This document shows positions 8,825 through 15,935 of a stretch of DNA of 64,000 bases, piece after piece. The position numbers were made by a program, and so were the translations under genes. Below the pieces are notes generated by a model that worked only from the letters and a program-made list of their open reading frames with translations, did no database searches and was not told where the DNA came from. Position 1 is the stretch's first letter, and each line of letters begins with the position of its first letter. Origin of the DNA: Streptomyces canus (lineage in GTDB: Bacteria > Actinomycetota > Actinomycetes > Streptomycetales > Streptomycetaceae); NCBI RefSeq assembly GCF_041435015.1, contig NZ_CP107989.1, positions 3,286,001 to 3,350,000 on the forward strand. Reading direction: 5' to 3'.

Positions 8825-11800
8825 GTGAGGCGAAGCAAGAACGGTCCCGAGCCGTCGGCCCGGGGCAACTTCACCCCGCCGCCGCGCGGAGCGGCGCCCG
8901 CCCCTGTGCCCGGTGCGGACTCGACGGCCGCGCCGTCGTCCAGCGGTGGCCGGTTCTCCCCGCGCAACTGGCGGGTGCCCACCCGGCTGAACGCGATCCT
9001 GCTCATACCCGTGATCGTCGGCCTCGTCATGGGCGGCTTCCAGGTCAAGAGCTCGATCGACACCTGGCGTGAGGCCGAGGACGCGGAGAACACCGCCCGT
9101 CTGGTGCGAGCCTCTCTCAGCTACGCCGACGCCCTCTACCAGGAGCGCGACAGCACCGCCGCCCCCTTGCTGAGCGGCCAGGGCCAGGACAACGCCACGG
9201 TCGTCGCCGCCCGCAAGAAGACCGACGAGGCCGCGGACGCCTTCGACGAGGCCGCCCAGAACATGCCGCAGAAGGCGGGCCTGCAGCGCCGCCTCACACT
9301 GTTCCGGGACGGCGAGGGAGGGCTCCAGACGCTGCGCGCGGGCGCCTACACCTCCTCCAAGCTCACCGGCGTCAAGACCGAAGAGGGCTACACCCAGATC
9401 GCGCACCCGCTGACGGAGTTCGCCAACGAGCTCGGCCTGGGCACCGGCAACATCACCAGCTACGGCCGTACCGTCTACGCCATCGAGCTCACCAAGGCGG
9501 CCCTGTCGCTGCAGCGCTCCATCGGCATGCACCTGCTGATCAAGCCCGGCCCCGGGCTGAGCAGCTTCGCCAGCCAGAAGGTCGCCCTCTCCTCGTACGC
9601 GTATCTGGAGGGCATCGCCGTCGAGGAGTACGTCGGCGGTGGCACCGCGGCCGACGCGGCGAAGCTCGACACCGCGAAGAAGCAGATCCAGGCCGAGGGC
9701 GCGGCGCTCGCGAAGGAGGCCGCGGCCAAGAACCCGAACTACGTTCCGCCGCCGTCCAACCCCGTGGACATGGTCTCCAGCCTCGCCCAGCTGCCGTCGA
9801 TGGACCAGAGCGCCCGTGAGGCGCTCGGCAAGGACGGCATCACCGCCGAGAACTGGTGGGCGGTCAACACCCTCAAGTACAACGCCTACCGCCAGATCGA
9901 GACCGACCTGGCCGACACCGCGGTGAACGAGGCCGCGAGCATCGCCGACGACGCCAAGCGCGACGCGTTCATCGTGGGTGCCGCCGTCGTGGTCGCCCTG
10001 CTCCTCGCGTTCATCCTGGCCGGCGCGGTCGCCCGCCAGATGTCCCGCTCGATGCGCCAGCTGCGCAACGCCGCCTTCGGTATCGCCGAGCAGCGCCTGC
10101 CGATGCTGGTCGACCAGCTCTCGCGCACCGACCCCGGCCGCGTCGACACCCGGGTCGCGCCGATCCCGATCAACACCAAGGACGAGATCGGCGAGGTCGC
10201 CCGCGCCTTCGACCAGGTCCACCGCGAGGCCGTACGACTCGCCTCCGAGCAGGCCCTGCTGCGGGGCAACATCAACGCGATCTTCACCAACCTGTCCCGG
10301 CGCAACCAGTCGCTGATCGAGGGCCAGCTGACCCTGATCACCGACCTGGAGAACAACGAGGCCGACCCGGACCAGCTGGAGAACCTCTTCCGCCTGGACC
10401 ACCTCGCGACCCGTATGCGCCGCAACGGCGAGAACCTCCTGGTCCTCGCCGGCGAGGAGCCCGGCCGCCGCTGGGACCAGCCGGTCCCGCTGGTCGACGT
10501 CCTGCGCGCCGCCTCCTCCGAGGTGGAGCAGTACGAGCGCATCGAGCTGTCCGGTGTCCCGGAGGCCGAGATCCACGGCCGCGCGGTCACCGACCTCGTG
10601 CACCTGCTCGCCGAGCTCCTGGAGAACGCCACCACGTTCTCCTCGCCGCAGACCAAGGTCCGCGTCACCGCGACCCGGCTGCCCGACGGCCGCATCATGA
10701 TCGAGATCCACGACAAGGGCATCGGTCTGACCGCCGAGGACTTCGCGGACATCAACCACAAGCTCGCGAACCCGCCCACCGTCGACGCGGCGATATCCCA
10801 GCGCATGGGCCTGTTCGTGGTCGGCCGTCTGTCCGACCGGCACGGCATCCGCGTCCAGCTGCGCCCCTCGGGCGAGCAGGCCGGCACCACCTCGCTGGTC
10901 ATGCTGCCGGACGCGATCACCCACGGCGGCGGCGGCGAGCACCAGCCGGACCGTGACGAGTTCACCGTCTCGCAGATCATCCCGGAGCAGAACTTCGGCG
11001 GCGAGAACTTCAACAACGGCCTGCCGATGCGTACGGCCGCGGAGCTCGGCTTCGACGACAGCCGCTACTCCGAGGTCCCGGACGACATACGCGAGCTGGA
11101 CCCGGTCGGCCGCTCCCTGATGCGCGAGGAGCGCCGCGCGGCCCTGGAGTCCCAGAACGGCGGCGAGCCGGCCGCTCTCCAGGGTCCGAACCCGTCGTAC
11201 ACCGACGCGTTCGACGCTCCCCAGAGCGCCCCGCAGACCGGTTACGACAACGGCCGGGGCGGCTACCCGGAGCAGCAGCCCGCCGCGTACGACCAGCAGA
11301 CGTCGTACGAGGAGGCGCAGCAGGCGCCGTACGAGGAGCAGCGGCAGACGGCGTACGAGGAGCCGAAGCGCCCGGCGTACGACGAGCCGTACTTCGCGCA
11401 GAACGGTGGCCTGCCGCAGAACGACTCCTTCTCCGCCGGCGGCGGCTACCCGGAACCCTCCTATGCGGAGCCGGTCCAGGAGGAGCCCCCGGCGGTCCAC
11501 ACGTCCGCGCCGGAGACCTTCTCGGGATTCGAGGAGCGCCGCTACCAGGATGACTGGCCGCAGCCGGACGGTTACCAGAACGGCTACCCGGACCAGTACG
11601 CTCCGGAAGCGGAATCTGCGCAGGCCGCTGACGTGAGTGAGCGCGACCGCGTAGGCTTCGAACGTCCGGGGCCGGCCCCCGCCACCGTGGGTCACCAGCT
11701 GACCGACGCCGGGCTCCCCCGCCGTGGCTCCACCGGCAGCGGCGCCAACGGCTCGAACGGCACGCGGCACGCGAACCAGGAGCCGTCGGCCTCCGCGCCG

Positions 11801-12112
11801 GAGAGCAACGGCGGCGGCGAATCATGGCGCTCGGCCAACGACGCGCGGTGGCAGCAGGCCTCCCAGCTCCGGAAGCCCAAGGCGGGCGGGGTCACCTCCT
11901 CCGGTCTGCCGCGGCGGGTGCCCAAGGCCAACCTGGTCGAGGGAGCCGCCGAGTCCACCCCCCAGGGGGGCCCATCGGTCTCCCGTGCTCCCGAGGACGT
12001 CCGGGGCAGGCTGAGCAATCTGCGTCGCGGTGTCCAGCGGGGTCGCAACGCAGGCAGTGAAACGAACGGTCAGGGCTTCGGTTCTGACAGCACCTACAAC
12101 CAGGAGCGTTAG
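8825..12112 (+). CDS. cvnA2: CvnA2: conservon membrane sensor kinase-like protein
   Basis: A 1,095-residue paralogue of CvnA1 heading a second conservon. It has TM1 near residues 55-75, an extracytoplasmic sensor, TM2 near 380-403, a HAMP-like segment, and a kinase-type ATPase (LLAELLENATTF, DKGIGLT, GLFVVGRLSDRHG). As in CvnA1, no canonical phosphoacceptor His motif is visible; the region reads NLSRRNQSLIEGQ. The disordered tail differs from CvnA1 and is rich in Tyr-Glu-Glu words (AYEEP, PYEEQ) around 815-860. The terminal block GVTSSGLPRRVPKANLV plus EDVRGRLSNLRRG is shared with CvnA1. Sensor domains of the two proteins are diverged, suggesting different signals. Confidence 0.95.
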   Translation: MRRSKNGPEPSARGNFTPPPRGAAPAPVPGADSTAAPSSSGGRFSPRNWRVPTRLNAILLIPVIVGLVMGGFQVKSSIDTWREAEDAENTARLVRASLSYADALYQERDSTAAPLLSGQGQDNATVVAARKKTDEAADAFDEAAQNMPQKAGLQRRLTLFRDGEGGLQTLRAGAYTSSKLTGVKTEEGYTQIAHPLTEFANELGLGTGNITSYGRTVYAIELTKAALSLQRSIGMHLLIKPGPGLSSFASQKVALSSYAYLEGIAVEEYVGGGTAADAAKLDTAKKQIQAEGAALAKEAAAKNPNYVPPPSNPVDMVSSLAQLPSMDQSAREALGKDGITAENWWAVNTLKYNAYRQIETDLADTAVNEAASIADDAKRDAFIVGAAVVVALLLAFILAGAVARQMSRSMRQLRNAAFGIAEQRLPMLVDQLSRTDPGRVDTRVAPIPINTKDEIGEVARAFDQVHREAVRLASEQALLRGNINAIFTNLSRRNQSLIEGQLTLITDLENNEADPDQLENLFRLDHLATRMRRNGENLLVLAGEEPGRRWDQPVPLVDVLRAASSEVEQYERIELSGVPEAEIHGRAVTDLVHLLAELLENATTFSSPQTKVRVTATRLPDGRIMIEIHDKGIGLTAEDFADINHKLANPPTVDAAISQRMGLFVVGRLSDRHGIRVQLRPSGEQAGTTSLVMLPDAITHGGGGEHQPDRDEFTVSQIIPEQNFGGENFNNGLPMRTAAELGFDDSRYSEVPDDIRELDPVGRSLMREERRAALESQNGGEPAALQGPNPSYTDAFDAPQSAPQTGYDNGRGGYPEQQPAAYDQQTSYEEAQQAPYEEQRQTAYEEPKRPAYDEPYFAQNGGLPQNDSFSAGGGYPEPSYAEPVQEEPPAVHTSAPETFSGFEERRYQDDWPQPDGYQNGYPDQYAPEAESAQAADVSERDRVGFERPGPAPATVGHQLTDAGLPRRGSTGSGANGSNGTRHANQEPSASAPESNGGGESWRSANDARWQQASQLRKPKAGGVTSSGLPRRVPKANLVEGAAESTPQGGPSVSRAPEDVRGRLSNLRRGVQRGRNAGSETNGQGFGSDSTYNQER

Positions 12113-12113
12113 T

Positions 12114-12536
12114 GTGAGCCCGATGAGCCAGGCGGCGCAGAACCTGAACTGGTTGATCACCAACTTCGTGGACAACACCCCGGGGGTGTCCCACACCGTG
12201 GTGGTCTCCGCCGACGGACTCCTTCTGGCGATGTCCGAAGGCTTTCCCCGCGACCGGGCCGACCAGCTTGCGGCCGTCGCCTCCGGTCTGACCTCGCTGA
12301 CCGCGGGTGCCTCGCGCATCTTCGAGGGCGGCGCCGTGAATCAGACGGTTGTGGAGATGGAGCGGGGATTCCTGTTCATCATGTCCGTATCCGACGGTTC
12401 CTCGCTCGCGGTCCTCGCGCACCCCGAGGCGGACATCGGCCTCATTGGGTACGAGATGGCCCTCCTGGTGGACCGAGCCGGGTCGGTCCTCACGCCCGAT
12501 CTGCGTGCGGAGCTCCAGGGCAGCTTGCTCAACTGA
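12114..12536 (+). CDS. cvnB2: CvnB2: roadblock/LC7 domain protein
   Basis: A 140-residue roadblock protein, nearly identical to CvnB1; visible differences include FEGGAVNQTVVEMERGFLFIMSV and the terminal Asn. The GTG at 12114 is preceded by GGAG with 7-nt spacing, at the same position as the TTG start of cvnB1. It lies one nucleotide after the cvnA2 stop, so coupling with cvnA2 is likely. The role is as for CvnB1: probable partner of the second GTPase. Confidence 0.95.
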   Translation: MSPMSQAAQNLNWLITNFVDNTPGVSHTVVVSADGLLLAMSEGFPRDRADQLAAVASGLTSLTAGASRIFEGGAVNQTVVEMERGFLFIMSVSDGSSLAVLAHPEADIGLIGYEMALLVDRAGSVLTPDLRAELQGSLLN

Positions 12537-12637
12537 CAGACAGACGGTGCGTTTTGGCGTCCCGGGGCCGTAAGGTTTCGGGACGCGGCTCCACACAGCG
12601 TGATGGGTGCCCCGGCACAGTCGGAGGAGGAGAGAAA

Positions 12638-13219
12638 GTGGCAACACCCCCAGGTGGTTCATCTGGCAATTGGTCGTACGGCCCCGGCCAGGGCCAGAAC
12701 GACGGTTCCCAGAACCCGAACCGCTACAACTTCCCCTCCGCACCGAGCCAGCGGCGTCAGCAGCCGTACGCCCCGCAGGGTCCCGGGCCGTCGCCGTACG
12801 ACCAGCCGCCCGCCCCGCGCATCCAGCCCGTGCAGCCGCAGCGCCGCAACCCTGAGCCTTCACCCGCGGGAGGCGCCAGCAATCCTCTGGTGCGCCCGTA
12901 CGCCATGACGGGCGGCCGTACCCGCCCGCGCTACCAGCTCGCCATCGAGGCGCTGGTGCACACCACCGCGCAGCCGCACCAGATGCAGGGCCAGTTGCCC
13001 GAGCATCAGCGGATCTGCAACCTCTGCCGGGAGATCAAGTCGGTAGCCGAGATCTCGGCGTTGCTGACCATCCCCCTCGGCGTGGCCAGGATCCTCGTCG
13101 CCGACTTGGCGGAGGCGGGCCTGGTCGCCATCCATCAGCCCGGCGGCGACGAGAACGCCGGCGGCCAGCCAGACGTGACACTGCTCGAAAGGGTGCTCAG
13201 TGGACTTCGCAAGCTCTAG
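12638..13219 (+). CDS. cvnC2: CvnC2: DUF742 conservon protein with extended N-terminus
   Basis: A 193-residue DUF742 protein. The first 75 residues are Gly/Gln/Pro-rich and predicted disordered (WSYGPGQGQNDG, QPYAPQGPGPSPYDQPPAP); the folded part from LVRPYAMTGGRTRPRY onward matches CvnC1 closely. The GTG start at 12638 has a strong GGAGGAGGAG (12622-12631). A 101-bp gap separates it from cvnB2, with no obvious terminator. The 3' end overlaps cvnD2 by 20 bp, exactly as in the first conservon. Confidence 0.94.
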   Translation: MATPPGGSSGNWSYGPGQGQNDGSQNPNRYNFPSAPSQRRQQPYAPQGPGPSPYDQPPAPRIQPVQPQRRNPEPSPAGGASNPLVRPYAMTGGRTRPRYQLAIEALVHTTAQPHQMQGQLPEHQRICNLCREIKSVAEISALLTIPLGVARILVADLAEAGLVAIHQPGGDENAGGQPDVTLLERVLSGLRKL

Positions 13220-13781
13220 CGGCGGTCCTTCCCGCTCCACCACCTCGGCGAAGATCGTGGTGGCGGGTGGCTTCGGCGTGGGCAAGACCACGTTCGTCGG
13301 GGCCGTTTCGGAGATCAACCCGCTGCGCACAGAGGCCGTGATGACATCCGCGTCGGCGGGCATCGACGACCTCACCCACACCGGTGACAAGACGACCACC
13401 ACGGTCGCCATGGACTTCGGCCGCATCACCCTGGACCAGGACCTGATCCTGTACCTCTTCGGTACGCCCGGTCAGGACCGCTTCTGGTTCATGTGGGACG
13501 ACCTGGTGCGCGGCGCCATCGGCGCGATCGTCCTCGTGGACACGAGGCGCCTTGCCGACTGTTTCCCGGCCGTCGACTACTTCGAGAACTCGGGGCTTCC
13601 CTTTGTGATCGCCCTGAACGGGTTCGACGGGAACCAGCCGTACAACCCGGACGAGGTCCGGGAAGCTCTGCAGATCGGGCCGGACACTCCGATCATCACG
13701 ACGGACGCGCGGCACCGTTCGGACGCGAAGTCTGCGCTGATCACCCTCGTGGAGCACGCGTTGATGGCTCGCCTGCGGTAA
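13200..13781 (+). CDS. cvnD2: CvnD2: small Ras-like/MglA-type GTPase
   Basis: A 193-residue GTPase with the P-loop GGFGVGKTTFVGA, G3 region GTPGQDRFWFMWD and G4-like ALNGFDG. The GTG start at 13200 lies inside cvnC2. Compared with CvnD1 the main differences are a two-residue longer N-terminus (SSSGGPSRSTT) and a few conservative changes. The near-identity of the GTPases, beside divergent sensor domains in CvnA1 and CvnA2, implies that the two conservons could cross-talk at this step. Confidence 0.95.
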   Translation: MDFASSSGGPSRSTTSAKIVVAGGFGVGKTTFVGAVSEINPLRTEAVMTSASAGIDDLTHTGDKTTTTVAMDFGRITLDQDLILYLFGTPGQDRFWFMWDDLVRGAIGAIVLVDTRRLADCFPAVDYFENSGLPFVIALNGFDGNQPYNPDEVREALQIGPDTPIITTDARHRSDAKSALITLVEHALMARLR

Positions 13782-13799
13782 GTGGTTCTGTTTGCGGCT

Positions 13800-13870
13800 A
13801 CTGGGCTGCCACGGACGGTTGTGCGCCGTCTGCGGCAGCCCAGTGGCTTGTCGCGCAGTTCCCCGCGCCT
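13800..13870. repeat. Long imperfect hairpin with Streptomyces-type intergenic repeat
   Basis: ACTGGGCTGCC at 13800-13810 pairs with GGCAGCCCAGT at 13834-13844, with an inner GGACGG/CCGTCT stem. It is followed by a CTTGTCGCGCAGTTCCCCGCGCC-type sequence that I recall as a widely dispersed intergenic element in Streptomyces genomes. It lies just after cvnD2 and could serve as a terminator or RNA-stability element. The recurrence is recalled from other genomes, not tested here. Confidence 0.5.
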
Positions 13871-13889
13871 TCCCCGCGCCCCTAAAACG

Positions 13890-13925
13890 CTGAGGGCCCC
13901 CTCTCCTTCGAGAGGGGGCCCTCAG
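13890..13925. terminator. Bidirectional terminator between cvnD2 and accE
   Basis: A perfect 15-bp stem, CTGAGGGCCCCCTCT with AGAGGGGGCCCTCAG, closes a CCTTCG loop. It lies between the convergent cvnD2 and accE genes, 14 bp from the accE stop, and probably ends both transcripts. Confidence 0.85.
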
Positions 13926-13939
13926 GCGTCGTACGCGCT

Positions 13940-14131
13940 CTAGTGCCAGCTGTGCGGGGCGCGGAAGCCGCCCTCGCGCTCCAGGCGGCGCCAGCCGGCC
14001 TTGGGGCGGCCTCGGTGGGCCGGGGTCTCGGAGGGCTGGGCTGCGGCGCGAGCCAGCAGGATCGCCGTGATGGCGGCGACTTCCTCGGGCTCGGCGTGGC
14101 CCTTCTCGACGCGGATGTCAGGGGTGCTCAT
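13940..14131 (-). CDS. accE: Acyl-CoA carboxylase epsilon subunit AccE
   Basis: A 63-residue epsilon subunit. In Streptomyces and other actinobacteria this small protein binds the beta carboxyltransferase and raises the activity of the complex. The pattern IRVEKGHAEPEEVAAITAIL followed by a basic linker and a terminal WRRLEREGGFRAPHSWH is typical. The ATG at 14131 lies 57 bp after the accB stop, so accB-accE form one unit ending at the hairpin at 13890-13925. Confidence 0.93.
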   Translation of the reverse strand: MSTPDIRVEKGHAEPEEVAAITAILLARAAAQPSETPAHRGRPKAGWRRLEREGGFRAPHSWH

Positions 14132-14188
14132 AGGTCACAGTCTCCGTGAGAGAGGTTTCCGCGAGGGTGTCGCGGAGGGTCCGCGGGG

Positions 14189-15784
14189 TTACTGCGGAGG
14201 GTTGCCGTGCTTACGGGAGGGCAGGTCGGCGTGCTTCGACTGGAGCATCGCCAGGGACCGGATCAGTACCTCGCGGGTCTCCGCCGGGTCGATGACGTCG
14301 TCGACCAGGCCGCGCTCCGCCGCGTAGTACGGGTGCATCAGCTCGGACTTGTACTCCTTGACCATGCGGGCCCGCATGGCCTCGGGGTCCTCGGCCTCGG
14401 CGATCTGACGCCGGAAGATGACGTTGGCGGCACCTTCGGCACCCATCACCGCGATCTCGTTCGTCGGCCAGGCGTAGGTGAGGTCCGCGCCGATGGACTG
14501 GCTGTCCATCACGATGTAGGCCCCGCCGTACGCCTTGCGGAGGATCAGGGAGATCCTCGGCACGGTGGCGTTGCAGTACGCGTACAGCAGCTTGGCGCCG
14601 TGGCGGATGATTCCGCCGTGCTCCTGGTCGACACCCGGAAGGAACCCGGGGACGTCCAGGAAAGTGACGATCGGGATGTTAAAAGCGTCACACATCTGGA
14701 CAAAGCGCGCAGCTTTTTCCGACGCCTCGATGTCCAGGACACCGGCGAGCGAGGAGGGCTGGTTGGCCACGATGCCGACGACCTGGCCGTCAAGGCGGGC
14801 CAGGGCGCAGATGATGTTGCGGGCCCAGCGCTCGTGGACCTCGAGGTAGTCGCCGTCGTCGACGATCTCCTCGATGACCTTGGTCATGTCGTACGGCCGG
14901 TTGCCGTCCGCGGGGACCAGGTCCAGGAGCACGTCGCCGCGCCGGTCGGCCGCGTCGGAGGACTCCACCCGCGGCGGGTTCTCCCGGTTGTTCTGCGGGA
15001 GCATCGACAGCAGGTAGCGCACCTCGGCGAGGCACGTCTCCTCGTCGTCGTAGGCGAAGTGGCAGACACCGGACGTCTCGGCGTGCACGTCCGCGCCGCC
15101 GAGGCCGTTCTGGGTGATCTCCTCGCCCGTCACCGCCTTCACCACGTCCGGTCCGGTGATGAACATCTGGGACGTCTCGCGGACCATGAAGACGAAGTCG
15201 GTGAGGGCGGGGCTGTAGGCCGCGCCGCCCGCGCACGGGCCGAGCATCACGCTGATCTGCGGGATGACGCCCGATGCCTTGGTGTTGCGCTGGAAGATAC
15301 CTCCGTAGCCGGCCAGCGCCGAGACGCCCTCCTGGATACGGGCGCCCGCGCCGTCGTTCAACGACACCAGCGGGGCTCCGGCCGCGATGGCCATGTCCAT
15401 GATCTTGTGGATCTTCGTGGCGTGGGCCTCGCCCAGCGCGCCGCCGAAGATGCGGAAGTCGTGGGCGTAGACGAAGACCGTACGGCCCTCCACCGTGCCC
15501 CAGCCGGTGATGACACCGTCGGTGTACGGCTTCTTGGCCTCCAGGCCGAACCCGGTCGCCCGGTGCCGGCGCAGCTGCTCGACCTCCTGGAAGGAGCCCG
15601 CGTCGAGGAGCAGCTCGATGCGCTCCCGTGCGGTCAGCTTGCCCTTGGCGTGCTGCGCCTCGGTCGCCTTCTCGCTCGGACCGGCCAAAGCCGCCGCACG
15701 GATCCCGTGCAGTTCGGCCACCCGTCCGCGCGCGTCCGTCGGCTCACCCGTCGTCTCACTCGGCGCCTCATCCAAAACGGTCAT
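14189..15784 (-). CDS. accB: Acetyl/propionyl-CoA carboxylase beta subunit AccB
   Basis: The 531-residue carboxyltransferase subunit, which moves the carboxyl group from biotin to acyl-CoA, making malonyl-CoA or methylmalonyl-CoA for fatty acid and polyketide synthesis. Recognisable segments are KLTARERIELLLD, GGALGEAHATKI, the oxyanion-hole-forming GGAAYSPALTDFV, and the second-half motif RKAYGGAYIVMD. The residue in GGAYxVM (about 424 here) is Ile; in the S. coelicolor enzymes Ile at this site goes with acetyl-CoA use (AccB) and Asp with propionyl-CoA preference (PccB). This supports AccB rather than PccB. The ATG is at 15784. Its alpha partner (AccA1/A2) is not in the window. Confidence 0.95.
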   Translation of the reverse strand: MTVLDEAPSETTGEPTDARGRVAELHGIRAAALAGPSEKATEAQHAKGKLTARERIELLLDAGSFQEVEQLRRHRATGFGLEAKKPYTDGVITGWGTVEGRTVFVYAHDFRIFGGALGEAHATKIHKIMDMAIAAGAPLVSLNDGAGARIQEGVSALAGYGGIFQRNTKASGVIPQISVMLGPCAGGAAYSPALTDFVFMVRETSQMFITGPDVVKAVTGEEITQNGLGGADVHAETSGVCHFAYDDEETCLAEVRYLLSMLPQNNRENPPRVESSDAADRRGDVLLDLVPADGNRPYDMTKVIEEIVDDGDYLEVHERWARNIICALARLDGQVVGIVANQPSSLAGVLDIEASEKAARFVQMCDAFNIPIVTFLDVPGFLPGVDQEHGGIIRHGAKLLYAYCNATVPRISLILRKAYGGAYIVMDSQSIGADLTYAWPTNEIAVMGAEGAANVIFRRQIAEAEDPEAMRARMVKEYKSELMHPYYAAERGLVDDVIDPAETREVLIRSLAMLQSKHADLPSRKHGNPPQ

Positions 15785-15935
15785 GTAGTGACCTTACGAA
15801 GACCCGCGAGGAATGCGAGCCGTCGACTCCTCACAGTCTCCGGCCCGTTTTCCTGGTGCCACTGAACAGAACCCGAGAGGCATGCAGGCGTTCTGACTGC
15901 TCAGGGGGCCTGCCGCTTGTAGGGGTCTGACAAAG

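Noticed and set aside
8750..11770. Long open frame on the minus strand opposite cvnA2
   Set aside because: Same antisense artefact; the plus-strand conservon gene is unambiguous.
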